From CAIPVR01 sp049316905 (lineage in GTDB: Bacteria; Actinomycetota; Acidimicrobiia; Acidimicrobiales; Microtrichaceae): a stretch of DNA of 23,098 nt. The DNA is taken from NCBI GenBank assembly GCA_049316905.1, contig JBMOJH010000050.1, forward strand, positions 1-23,098, in the 5' to 3' direction. Position 1 is the first letter of the stretch, and every line of letters begins with the position of its first letter. Positions 7,048 through 13,239 of this stretch are shown piece after piece. The position numbers and the translations under genes are program-made. Under the pieces are notes generated by a model, which ran no database searches, was not told where the DNA came from, and saw only the letters and a list, made by a program, of their open reading frames with translations.

Positions 7048-8430
7048 TCAGCGCGTCCGGTCGTCGAGCAGTTCGGCCACGCGGAAGGCGAGGTCGAGCG
7101 ACTGGCGCCCGTTGAGCCGGGGGTCGCACATCGTCTCGTAGCGCAGACCGAGGTCGTCGTCGACGAGGTCCTCCGCACCGCCGAGGCACTCGGTCACGTC
7201 GTCGCCGGTGAGCTCCACGTGCACACCGCCCGGCCAGGTGCCCTCCGCGCGGTGGGCGTCGAAGAAGCCCCGGATCTCCGCGAGCACCGCGTCGAAGTGT
7301 CGGGTCTTGCGACCGGACGGCGCGGTGAACGTGTTGCCGTGCATCGGGTCGCACGCCCACACCACGGGATGGCCGGCATCGGTCACCGCCCGCAGGAGCG
7401 GCCGCAGGCCGTCGAGGATTCGGTCGGCACCCATGCGCGTGATCAGCGTGAGGCGGCCGGGCTCGCGGTCGGGGTTGAGTCGCTCGCAGAGGTCGAGCAC
7501 CTCGTCCGCGGTGGCCGTGGGTCCGACCTTGCAGCCGACCGGGTTGCCGATGCCGCGGAAGAACTCGACGTGCGCGTCGTCGATGCCGCGGGTGCGCTCG
7601 CCGATCCACACCATGTGGGCCGAGCAGTCGTAGAAGTCCCCGGTGAGCGAGTCGCGGCGCGTCAGCGCCTCCTCGTAGCCCAGGACGAGCGCCTCGTGGC
7701 TGGTCCAGAAGTCCACCTCGTGCAGGGTGGGAACCGCCTCGGAGCCCACACCGCACGCACGCATGAACCGCAGCGCCCGGTCGATCTCGGCCGCGAGCTG
7801 CTCGTAGCGGCGCGCCTCCGGCGAGGCGGCCACGAACTCCTGGGTCCACTGGTGGACCCGACCCAGGTCGGCGAAGCCGCCCTTGGTGAACGCCCGCAGG
7901 AGGTTCAGGGTGCTGGCGGACTGGTGGTACGCCTCGACGAGCCGCTGGGGATCGGGGCGCCGGGCCGCCGCGGTGAACGCGATGTCGTTGACCATGTGGC
8001 CCCGGAAGCTCGGCAGCTCGACCCCGTCGACGGTCTCGGTGGCCGCGGAGCGGGGCTTCGCGAACTGTCCGGCGATCCTGCCGACCTTCACCGCGGGCAC
8101 GCCCGCGGAGTAGGTGAGGACCACCGCCATCTGGAGGATCACCTTCAGGCGCTCGCGGATCGAGTCGGCCGAGAAGGCCTCGAAGGACTCCGCGCAGTCG
8201 CCGGCCTGGAGCAGGAAGGCGCGACCGTCGGCCACCCGGCCCAGCTCGGCGCGCAGGGCCCGCGTCTCGCCGGCGAACACCAGCGGGGGGTAGGAGGCCA
8301 GGGTCGTGAGGACCGCCTCGAGCTCGGCGGTGTCGGGCCAGTCGGGCTGCTGGGCCGCCGGGCGGTCGTGCCAGGACGACGGCGACCAGTCCGCTGCGGG
8401 GGCCGCATCGGTGGGGGGGACCGTGCTCAC
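7048..8430 (-). CDS. aroG: 3-deoxy-7-phosphoheptulonate (DAHP) synthase, class II
   Basis: First step of the shikimate pathway: phosphoenolpyruvate plus erythrose 4-phosphate give DAHP; cytosolic, metal dependent. The 460-aa length is normal for type II (plant/mycobacterial) enzymes. Expected substrate and metal positions are visible: GDCAES (77-82, metal Cys79), KVGRIAGQFAKPRS (115-128), CDPMHGN with His364, and the metal Glu406 in VELTGDD. RGIGNPVGCKVGP is another family hallmark. The start is GTG at 8430, with no Shine-Dalgarno sequence but a TANNNT box 6 nt upstream, suggesting a leaderless mRNA. Flanked by a palindrome upstream and a terminator downstream, so probably monocistronic. The name aroG follows mycobacterial use. 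Feedback regulation cannot be read from sequence. Confidence 0.96.
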   Translation of the reverse strand: MSTVPPTDAAPAADWSPSSWHDRPAAQQPDWPDTAELEAVLTTLASYPPLVFAGETRALRAELGRVADGRAFLLQAGDCAESFEAFSADSIRERLKVILQMAVVLTYSAGVPAVKVGRIAGQFAKPRSAATETVDGVELPSFRGHMVNDIAFTAAARRPDPQRLVEAYHQSASTLNLLRAFTKGGFADLGRVHQWTQEFVAASPEARRYEQLAAEIDRALRFMRACGVGSEAVPTLHEVDFWTSHEALVLGYEEALTRRDSLTGDFYDCSAHMVWIGERTRGIDDAHVEFFRGIGNPVGCKVGPTATADEVLDLCERLNPDREPGRLTLITRMGADRILDGLRPLLRAVTDAGHPVVWACDPMHGNTFTAPSGRKTRHFDAVLAEIRGFFDAHRAEGTWPGGVHVELTGDDVTECLGGAEDLVDDDLGLRYETMCDPRLNGRQSLDLAFRVAELLDDRTR

Positions 8431-8436
8431 CCGGTC

Positions 8437-8466
8437 AGGGTACCCGGCACCCGCTCACGGTCCGAA
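8437..8466 (-). promoter_or_regulatory. Predicted promoter of aroG, leaderless type
   Basis: On the minus strand the -10 hexamer TACCCT (8442-8437) ends 6 nt before the GTG start at 8430, the distance expected when transcription starts at the first base of the start codon. A weak -35 (TTCGGA, 8466-8461) stands 18 nt upstream. No ribosome-binding site is present. Confidence 0.55.
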
Positions 8467-8485
8467 GCGGGAATCCGTGAGCGGG
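8450..8485. promoter_or_regulatory. Perfect 11-bp inverted repeat straddling the aroG -35 region
   Basis: CCCGCTCACGG (8450-8460) and CCGTGAGCGGG (8475-8485) match perfectly around 14 nt. The promoter-proximal arm lies in the -35/-10 spacer and the distal arm just upstream of the predicted -35. If transcription starts at the GTG, the repeat is not in the RNA and would act as a DNA operator, for example for an aromatic-amino-acid repressor (inference). Otherwise it is a leader hairpin. Confidence 0.5.
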
Positions 8486-8494
8486 GCGGGGCGG

Positions 8495-8626
8495 GCCCGT
8501 CGCAGGACGGGCGCACCGCCTCGACCTCCCCCGACCGGGTCGTTGCCGCAGCCGGGGAAGGGAGGTCGGTGAAGGAGGACCGACCCGTCCTCCTGGGCGT
8601 GCGCACCCTGGGAGGGTCACACGCCC
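8495..8626. other. Cluster of tandem and nested inverted repeats, possible structured RNA or multi-hairpin terminator
   Basis: Gene-free interval between the sigma-factor stop (8654) and the aroG promoter. Perfect stems: 8495-8501/8506-8512 (7 bp, 4-nt loop), 8522-8530/8560-8568 (9 bp), 8573-8580/8587-8594 (8 bp, 6-nt loop), 8595-8601/8620-8626 (7 bp) enclosing 8605-8609/8613-8617 (5 bp, 3-nt loop). A further 7-bp pairing, 8564-8570/8579-8585, is incompatible with two of these. The two hairpins nearest the sigma-factor stop could serve as its terminator. The rest is unexplained. No known RNA family recognised. Confidence 0.45.
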
Positions 8627-8653
8627 GGGAGGGCGGGCGGTCGGCGTCGTGGA

Positions 8654-9478
8654 TCAGGCGGAGGGGGCCATGGCCCGGGACCGGACCGTGATGACGGCCC
8701 GCTTCACCAGGCGGCGGGCGGCCTCGGCGGTCACGCCCAGGTCGTCACCCACCTCGCGGTAGCTCCGCTTGCGGCCGTCGGTCAGGCCGAAGCGCTGCTC
8801 CACCGCGGAGCGGGCCCGGGGGTCGAGGACGTCGAGGAGCGACCGGAGCCACTCGTCGTGCTCGGCGTCGAGCAGTTCGTCCTCCGGGCCGGGTCGATCG
8901 TCCGCGAGGAGGTCGACGAGTTCGTTCGAGTCGTCGTCGCCGACGGTGCGGTCGAGCGACGTGGGGGTGGTGAGCCGGTGGAGCCGGGCGTTCTCGTCGT
9001 CGAGCTCGTCGCCGTCGCCCGAGACCGACCGCAGCGCAGCCCGGAGCGCAGCGGACCGGTCTCCCGGCAGCCGGACCAGCGACGCCTTCTGGTCGAGGGC
9101 CCGGCCGATGGCCTGGCGGATCCAGAAGGTGGCGTACGTGGAGAACTTGAAGCCCTTGCGCCAGTCGAACTTGTCGACCGCGTGCTCCAGGCCGAGGTTG
9201 CCCTCCTGCACCAGGTCGAGCAGATCCATGCCGGGCGGCAGGGGATAGCGGCGGGCGACGCTCACGACCAGACGCAGGTTCGCCCGGATGAAGCGGTCCT
9301 TCGCGGCCGCGGCGGCGGCGATCTCGCGGTCCAGCGCGCGGCCGCGCTCGCCGGCGGCCTTCCGGCGTGCGGCCTCCACGCCGGCCTCGATGATGCGGGC
9401 GAGCTCCCGCTCCTCCTCGGCGTCGAGGAGGGCGACCGCTCCGATCTCGTTCAGGTACATCCCCACGGAATCGCTCAT
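8654..9478 (-). CDS. RNA polymerase sigma factor, sigma-70 family, group 2-like with short region 3
   Basis: Directs RNA polymerase to promoters. It has 274 aa. Region 1.2 is the N-terminal DSVGMYLNEIGAVALLDAEE (3-22). Region 2 spans about 61-133, with the core-binding DLLDLVQEGNLGL and the -10-recognition segment KFSTYATFWIRQAIGRA. Region 4 spans about 211-268, ending in a helix-turn-helix (YREVGDDLGVTAEAARRLVKRA). The stretch between them (137-200), including SLDRTVGDDDSNEL, is shorter than in a housekeeping sigma. Presence of region 1.2 rules out an ECF factor. Start chosen at ATG 9478 with GAGGG about 12 nt upstream; an in-frame ATG at 9571 would add 31 poorly conserved residues. Divergent from nadD, with a palindrome between. 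Its regulon is unknown, and no anti-sigma gene is adjacent. Confidence 0.93.
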   Translation of the reverse strand: MSDSVGMYLNEIGAVALLDAEEERELARIIEAGVEAARRKAAGERGRALDREIAAAAAAKDRFIRANLRLVVSVARRYPLPPGMDLLDLVQEGNLGLEHAVDKFDWRKGFKFSTYATFWIRQAIGRALDQKASLVRLPGDRSAALRAALRSVSGDGDELDDENARLHRLTTPTSLDRTVGDDDSNELVDLLADDRPGPEDELLDAEHDEWLRSLLDVLDPRARSAVEQRFGLTDGRKRSYREVGDDLGVTAEAARRLVKRAVITVRSRAMAPSA

Positions 9479-9600
9479 GGAACCGGCATCCCTCGTCGTC
9501 AGGACTCGGCGCACCGGACGGGTGGCCGGTGCGGTCGACGGGGTCTCGGTGACTCGCCGACACAGATTCATCGGCGCCCACCGGCGGGAGTTGAGCGGTC

Positions 9601-9624
9601 GTCGGAACCAATTCAGGTTCCGAC
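9601..9624. promoter_or_regulatory. Perfect 9-bp palindrome in the nadD/sigma-factor divergent region
   Basis: GTCGGAACC (9601-9609) and GGTTCCGAC (9616-9624) are perfect reverse complements with an AT-rich 6-nt centre. The right arm ends 4 nt before the predicted nadD -10 box, covering the -35 position. This geometry suits a repressor operator for nadD, or a site shared with the divergent sigma gene. No known NAD-regulator box is matched with confidence. Confidence 0.5.
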
Positions 9625-9628
9625 CCGG

Positions 9629-9634
9629 TACCGT
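9629..9634 (+). promoter_or_regulatory. Predicted -10 box of nadD, leaderless type
   Basis: TACCGT fits TANNNT and ends exactly 6 nt before the GTG start of nadD at 9641. There is no Shine-Dalgarno sequence. A -35 element is not recognisable; its position falls inside the palindrome. Confidence 0.5.
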
Positions 9635-9640
9635 TGAGAA

Positions 9641-10225
9641 GTGATCCGTCGTGTCGGGGTCCTGGGCGGCACCTTCGACCCGCCCCACATCGGCCATCTG
9701 GTGCCGGCCATGGAGGCCCGCGACGCCCTCGGACTCGACGTCGTCCTTCTCGTCGTGGCCGGCGATCCGTGGCAGAAGAGCGCCGTGCGCGCCGTCACCC
9801 CGGCGGAGGTGCGCTGCGACCTGGTGCGCCGGGCCGCGGCGGGCGTGGACGGCCTCGAGGTCTCCGACCTGGAGGTGCGCCGCCCCGGCCCCAGCTACAC
9901 CATCGACACGATGGAGGCGCTGGCCGCCGAGCGGCCGGCGGACGAGCTGGTGCTGCTCCTCGGCGCCGATGCCGCGGCCGGGCTGCCCACCTGGCACCGA
10001 TGGGAGGAGCTGCGCCGATGGCCGCTGGGGGTGCTGGAGCGACCGGGCCACACCGGGGGTCCGCCGGACGGGTTCGAGGTGCGCCGGGTCACGGTGAGCC
10101 GGCTCGAGGTGTCGTCCAGCGAGGTGCGCGACCGCGTGGCGCGGGGCCGCTCGGTGCGGTTCCTCGTGCCCGAGGCACCCCTCGCGGAGATCGCGCGCCT
10201 CGGGCTCTATCGTGACGCCCGATGA
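9641..10225 (+). CDS. nadD: Nicotinate-nucleotide adenylyltransferase
   Basis: Transfers AMP from ATP to nicotinate mononucleotide, making deamido-NAD in NAD biosynthesis; cytosolic. The 194-aa length is normal. The nucleotidyltransferase signature GGTFDPPHIGHL (9-20) carries the (H/T)xGH-type site, and the C-terminal SSSEVRDRVARG matches the family's ISST-xxR-like motif. The start is GTG at 9641, placed 6 nt after a TANNNT box. First gene of a tight cluster: its stop overlaps the next ATG (ATGA). The order nadD, LytR_C protein, rsfS is a conserved actinobacterial arrangement, which supports the assignment. Confidence 0.96.
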   Translation: MIRRVGVLGGTFDPPHIGHLVPAMEARDALGLDVVLLVVAGDPWQKSAVRAVTPAEVRCDLVRRAAAGVDGLEVSDLEVRRPGPSYTIDTMEALAAERPADELVLLLGADAAAGLPTWHRWEELRRWPLGVLERPGHTGGPPDGFEVRRVTVSRLEVSSSEVRDRVARGRSVRFLVPEAPLAEIARLGLYRDAR

Positions 10226-11619
10226 CCACGACCGAACCCGGCCCTCCCGACGGTTCCGGCAACCCTGTCGTCCCCCCGGCGGCCGATCCGTCGAGCGGGG
10301 TGCCGCCGGTGGCCGGTGCTCCCGCCGTTGATCCGGAGGTGCCCGAGGACTGGGCGCCGGTCGTTCGCCGGAACCGGTCACGGTCGTCGGGGTCGTCCAC
10401 GGCGCCGTCGGCGCCCTCGGCGCGCACCACGCCCTCGCGTCGTCGGCTGACCTTCCTCCAGGCCGGTCTCGCCGTGCTGTTCGTCCTGCTGCTCGTGGGC
10501 CTCGGCGTGGTGGGTTACCGGGCGAGCCTCAAGATCACCGGTGGGGGCTCCACGGTGACCGACCCGAAGGCGCCCGGCTACGTGGCCGAGGTGCAGCCCA
10601 CGCCGGTCGACCTCGTGGCCGTGGAATCGGCGAAGGACCGGCTCGCCTCCGCGCTGATCGTGGTGGGCGGCGCCGACGGCAAGGGCGGGACCGTCATCCC
10701 GATCCCGCCGTCCCTCGTGCTCCCCGCCTACGACGGCGCCGCGCCGATCACCGCGGGCGAGGCCTACACCCAGGGTGGCATCTCGTCGCTGCGCGAGCGC
10801 CTCGGCCCGGCCGTCACGTTCGGGTTCACCTCGGCCTCCACCGTCACCGCGGAGCAGCTCGGCCGGCTCGTGCAGCTGACGGGCCCGCTCAAGGTCCAGA
10901 ACGCCGACAACCTCCTCGAGCCCGTGAACCGGCTCGACCCGAACTACCGCCCTGCCGCCGGTGGCGACGGCACCGGGACGGTGAAGTACCGCTCCGGCTC
11001 GCTGACCCTCGACGGCCCCCAGCTCGCCGAGTACCTGGGCTTCACCGGCGAGGGTGAGACGGTGGTGAACCAGGCACTGCGCCAACAGGCCGCCGTGACC
11101 GCGTTGCTCACCGGCTTGAAGGGCAAGGACCTCACCGGGGTGGCGGACGCCGCATCGGGCCAGGACGCCTCGGCGGGCTCCGTTCTCGCCGACCTGGTGT
11201 CCGGTGACGTGCGCTTCGACCAGCTGCCGGTGCGCGAGCAAACCGTCCCGGGCACGCTCTTCAAGGAATCGGTACCGGACGACCAGCAGCTCCCCGGGTT
11301 CGTGTCACGCACCATCCCCGCGCCGATCGCGGCGTTCCCGGGGCAGCGGGCCCGGACGCGGCTGCTCAACGGCACCACCGACGCCGCCGCGGCCACGCCG
11401 CTCACCCCGGACATCGTCGCCGCGGGCGGCACCGTGGTGCTGCTCGGCAACGCCGAGTCCTTCGACGTGGCCACCAGCCGCGTCGAGTACACGGCGCCGG
11501 CGGCGGCGCCGGCGGCCCAGGCCATCGCTGCGAAGCTGGGCCTGACCGCCACGAAGGTCAAGGGCGCCGATGCCGGCGTGGACGTGACCGTGGTGGTCGG
11601 TCGGGACCGGCTCGGGTGA
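10222..11619 (+). CDS. Membrane-anchored LytR_C domain protein with degenerate LCP-like middle region
   Basis: A 465-aa protein: a Pro/Ser/Ala-rich cytoplasmic N-terminus (1-75), one transmembrane helix (about 76-99) preceded by SRRR (positive-inside, so the bulk is outside), an extracytoplasmic middle region, and a C-terminal LytR_C domain (about 375-463, starting near RTRLLNGTTDAA). The middle (about 120-230) aligns in outline with an LCP fold (SALIVVGG, VIPIPPSLVLP, LGRLVQLTGPLKV). It lacks the arginine- and aspartate-rich signature of active LytR-CpsA-Psr phosphotransferases such as a SIPRD motif. A cell-wall role is therefore inferred, catalysis doubtful. It overlaps nadD upstream (ATGA) and rsfS downstream (GTGA), so it is cotranslated with both. 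An LCP-family gene at this position is common in actinobacteria. Confidence 0.85.
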   Translation: MTTTEPGPPDGSGNPVVPPAADPSSGVPPVAGAPAVDPEVPEDWAPVVRRNRSRSSGSSTAPSAPSARTTPSRRRLTFLQAGLAVLFVLLLVGLGVVGYRASLKITGGGSTVTDPKAPGYVAEVQPTPVDLVAVESAKDRLASALIVVGGADGKGGTVIPIPPSLVLPAYDGAAPITAGEAYTQGGISSLRERLGPAVTFGFTSASTVTAEQLGRLVQLTGPLKVQNADNLLEPVNRLDPNYRPAAGGDGTGTVKYRSGSLTLDGPQLAEYLGFTGEGETVVNQALRQQAAVTALLTGLKGKDLTGVADAASGQDASAGSVLADLVSGDVRFDQLPVREQTVPGTLFKESVPDDQQLPGFVSRTIPAPIAAFPGQRARTRLLNGTTDAAAATPLTPDIVAAGGTVVLLGNAESFDVATSRVEYTAPAAAPAAQAIAAKLGLTATKVKGADAGVDVTVVVGRDRLG

Positions 11620-12050
11620 GCGGACCCCGTCCCGCCGACCTGGCCGTGGCCGCCGCGCGGGCCTGCGACGACAAGTCCGCCACGGATGTGGTGATCCTCG
11701 ACGTGGGCCCGGTGCTCGCCATCGTCGATGCCTTCGTGGTGGCGAGCGCGTCCAACGACCGGCAGGTGCGGGCCGTCGTCGACGCCGTGCAGGAGCGGCT
11801 CCGCGAGGACTTCGATCGGAAGCCGCGCTCGGTGGAAGGACTCGAGGCCCGGCGCTGGGTCCTGCTCGACTACGGCGACATCGTGGTGCACGTGTTCCTC
11901 GCCGAGGAGCGGTCCGTGTACCGCCTCGAGCGGCTCTACGGCGACGCGCCGAGGATCGAATGGCGCCCCGACGGCCCACTCCCGTCACCGACGGTCCCGT
12001 CGGACGCGGCGGACGGGCCCTCGGGTGTGGCGCCACCCGCTGGGGAGTGA
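11616..12050 (+). CDS. rsfS: Ribosomal silencing factor RsfS (YbeB/Iojap family)
   Basis: Binds ribosomal protein uL14 and blocks joining of the 30S and 50S subunits, reducing translation in starvation (family knowledge). It has 144 aa. The conserved core is DDKSATDVVILDVG (18-31), DAFVVASASNDRQVRAV (38-54) and ARRWVLLDYGDIVVHVF (78-94), followed by RLERLYGDA. The ~25-residue Pro/Ser/Ala-rich tail is not conserved. The GTG at 11616 overlaps the preceding stop (GTGA). Linkage to nadD is conserved widely in bacteria. Identity is secure. Confidence 0.95.
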   Translation: MSGPRPADLAVAAARACDDKSATDVVILDVGPVLAIVDAFVVASASNDRQVRAVVDAVQERLREDFDRKPRSVEGLEARRWVLLDYGDIVVHVFLAEERSVYRLERLYGDAPRIEWRPDGPLPSPTVPSDAADGPSGVAPPAGE

Positions 12051-12079
12051 TGGACTACGCCGGTCCGGACGAGGGAGGG

Positions 12080-12679
12080 ATGCCCGTGCGTCGACAGAGT
12101 CTGATCGTGCTCGCCGCCGCGGTGGCGCTGCTGGCGGTGGCGGGCTGCACGCCGCAACCCACCTCGGGCGTCTCCGCCGGCCCCGAGGCCCCGGTGTGGA
12201 TCGTGGGCGACAGCATCTCCACGGGTGTGGGTTTCGCCATGACCGACCCGCGGCCCTACGTGTGGGGTGTCGGTGCATCGGGCTTCACGCCGCTCGCGAT
12301 CACCACGATCCTCGGGAACACGACCGCCCGGCTCGACGACACCGGCGGCGCCCCCCGCACCATGCTGGCGCTCGGTGGCCTGAACGACCTCGCCGTGAAC
12401 GCCACCATCCCGCAGATCCTCACCCACATGCAGGAGTTCGAGGACGCGATGAACGCCCGCGGCATCACCGTGGTCTGGGTCAAGCAACCGGCGTGGGCCA
12501 GGGCGGCCCAGATGACGCCGATCTACGAGTGGCAGGACACGCGTTCCCACGTGATCGACTGCCTCGCGGTCAAGGGTCCGAACATGTTCGGCGACGAGGA
12601 CCACCCTCTGAGCTACACGGCCTTCGGTGACTGCGTGGGCGACACGCTGCGGTCGCTGCCCGGCCTGGACCTCGGCTGA
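12080..12679 (+). CDS. SGNH/GDSL-type hydrolase lipoprotein
   Basis: Predicted secreted, lipid-anchored esterase or lipase-like hydrolase; substrate unknown. It has 199 aa from the ATG at 12080. A signal peptide (MPVRRQSL, then a hydrophobic stretch) ends in a lipobox VAGC with the lipidated Cys at 23. SGNH blocks: VGDSIS with nucleophile Ser45, a Gly block (WGVGASGF), GGLND with Asn102, and DEDHP with Asp172 and His175 as the DxxH pair. This completes a Ser-His-Asp triad and oxyanion hole. The start at 12080 has GAGGGAGG directly upstream and gives a normal signal peptide. An ATG at 12050, overlapping the rsfS stop (TGATG), would add ten residues including acidic ones, less likely for a signal. 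Close spacing suggests cotranscription with rsfS. Confidence 0.85.
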   Translation: MPVRRQSLIVLAAAVALLAVAGCTPQPTSGVSAGPEAPVWIVGDSISTGVGFAMTDPRPYVWGVGASGFTPLAITTILGNTTARLDDTGGAPRTMLALGGLNDLAVNATIPQILTHMQEFEDAMNARGITVVWVKQPAWARAAQMTPIYEWQDTRSHVIDCLAVKGPNMFGDEDHPLSYTAFGDCVGDTLRSLPGLDLG

Positions 12680-12685
12680 CCGACG

Positions 12686-12712
12686 CCGGGCGGCCGGCTG
12701 CGGGCGGCCCGG
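12686..12712. terminator. Candidate bidirectional terminator between convergent genes
   Basis: CCGGGC (12686-12691) pairs with GCCCGG (12707-12712), with additional inner CCG/CGG pairing. It sits just after the SGNH gene and before the end of the convergent small membrane protein gene. No T tract; called on position and foldability. Confidence 0.35.
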
Positions 12713-12740
12713 ATGGCAGCTCCGCTCGGGACGGCGTCGC

Positions 12741-13010
12741 TCAGGTGACGGGGCCGGAACTGCCGTCGCCCCGGGCCTGGTTGGCCAGTGCGCCGGCGCG
12801 TAGGCCCTTCCACAGCACGGCGAAGCCGGCGAGGCAGAGGACGAAGCACGCGGCGGCCACGATCGCCCAGCCGGTCGGCTTCTCGTCGGAGACGTTCCAG
12901 ACGTCGAACCAGGTCAGGAGCGCCAGGATGGCGCCCAGCGATCCGGCGATCAGCATCCAGGAGCCCATTCGGACCCGGGCCATCGCCGCCTGCTGCGGGG
13001 TCTCGGTCAT
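12741..13010 (-). CDS. Small two-helix membrane protein, function unknown
   Basis: An 89-aa protein with two predicted transmembrane helices (about 17-35 and 48-67) joined by a short loop with acidic residues (DVWNVSDEKPTG), then a positively charged segment and a polar tail (GDGSSGPVT). ATG at 13010 with GGGAG about 6 nt upstream. The same reading frame stays open upstream only because it crosses the tRNA-Ala gene, so the longer version is rejected. It lies 65 nt downstream of tRNA-Ala on the same strand and may share its transcript. No family recognised. The clear Shine-Dalgarno sequence and hydrophobic pattern make it likely to be real. Confidence 0.72.
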   Translation of the reverse strand: MTETPQQAAMARVRMGSWMLIAGSLGAILALLTWFDVWNVSDEKPTGWAIVAAACFVLCLAGFAVLWKGLRAGALANQARGDGSSGPVT

Positions 13011-13075
13011 CTGGTGCTCCCGTGACGGTGGGTGCCACGCCCGCGTCCCGGTGGCGAGCACCGGGGGCGGGGGAG

Positions 13076-13148
13076 TGGAGCCGAAGGGAATCGAACCCTC
13101 GACCTCTTCCATGCCATGGAAGCGCTCTCCCAACTGAGCTACGGCCCC
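13076..13148 (-). tRNA. tRNA-Ala (anticodon GGC)
   Basis: A 73-nt cloverleaf on the minus strand: acceptor stem GGGGCCG/CGGCTCC with discriminator A, D-arm GCTC/GAGC, anticodon stem CTTCC/GGAAG with loop ATGGCAT (anticodon GGC, reading GCC), a 5-nt variable loop, and T-arm with TTCGATT loop. Pair 3:70 is G-U, the alanyl-tRNA synthetase identity element, which confirms Ala. The 3' CCA is not encoded. Confidence 0.98.
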
Positions 13149-13159
13149 GTGAGGGGTCG

Positions 13160-13165
13160 ACCTTA
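13160..13165 (-). promoter_or_regulatory. Predicted -10 box of tRNA-Ala
   Basis: On the minus strand TAAGGT (13165-13160) stands 11 nt before the mature tRNA 5' end at 13148, so the precursor would have a leader of about 5 nt. A TTCCCG about 18 nt upstream is a weak -35. Confidence 0.4.
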
Positions 13166-13227
13166 GCCGGTCGCACCCGGCGTCGGGAATCCACGAACCG
13201 GGTTCCGGTGCGCGCCGGGGCGGTCGG

Positions 13228-13233
13228 TACGAT
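13228..13233 (+). promoter_or_regulatory. Predicted -10 box of leuS, leaderless type
   Basis: TACGAT fits TANNNT and ends exactly 6 nt before the leuS ATG at 13240. No Shine-Dalgarno sequence is present in the intervening bases. The -35 is not clear (TTCCGG at 13203-13208 is a weak candidate). Confidence 0.5.
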
Positions 13234-13239
13234 CCCGCC

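Noticed and set aside
6903..7178. 92-residue extension of CrtE
   Set aside because: It would read through a terminator-like hairpin and the 3' end of aroG, with low-complexity Ser/Thr/Arg composition; family similarity begins at the ATG at 6902.
8573..8594. Possible actinobacterial 6C small RNA (C-rich loop)
   Set aside because: The loop has only CGACCC and is not accompanied by a second C-rich loop plus terminator in the order known for 6C RNA.
9604..9635. ECF-type promoter (GGAAC ... GTT) for nadD
   Set aside because: The spacing between GGAAC and the nearest GTT is about 24 nt, too long for ECF promoters (about 16-18); the GGAAC is better explained as part of the palindrome.
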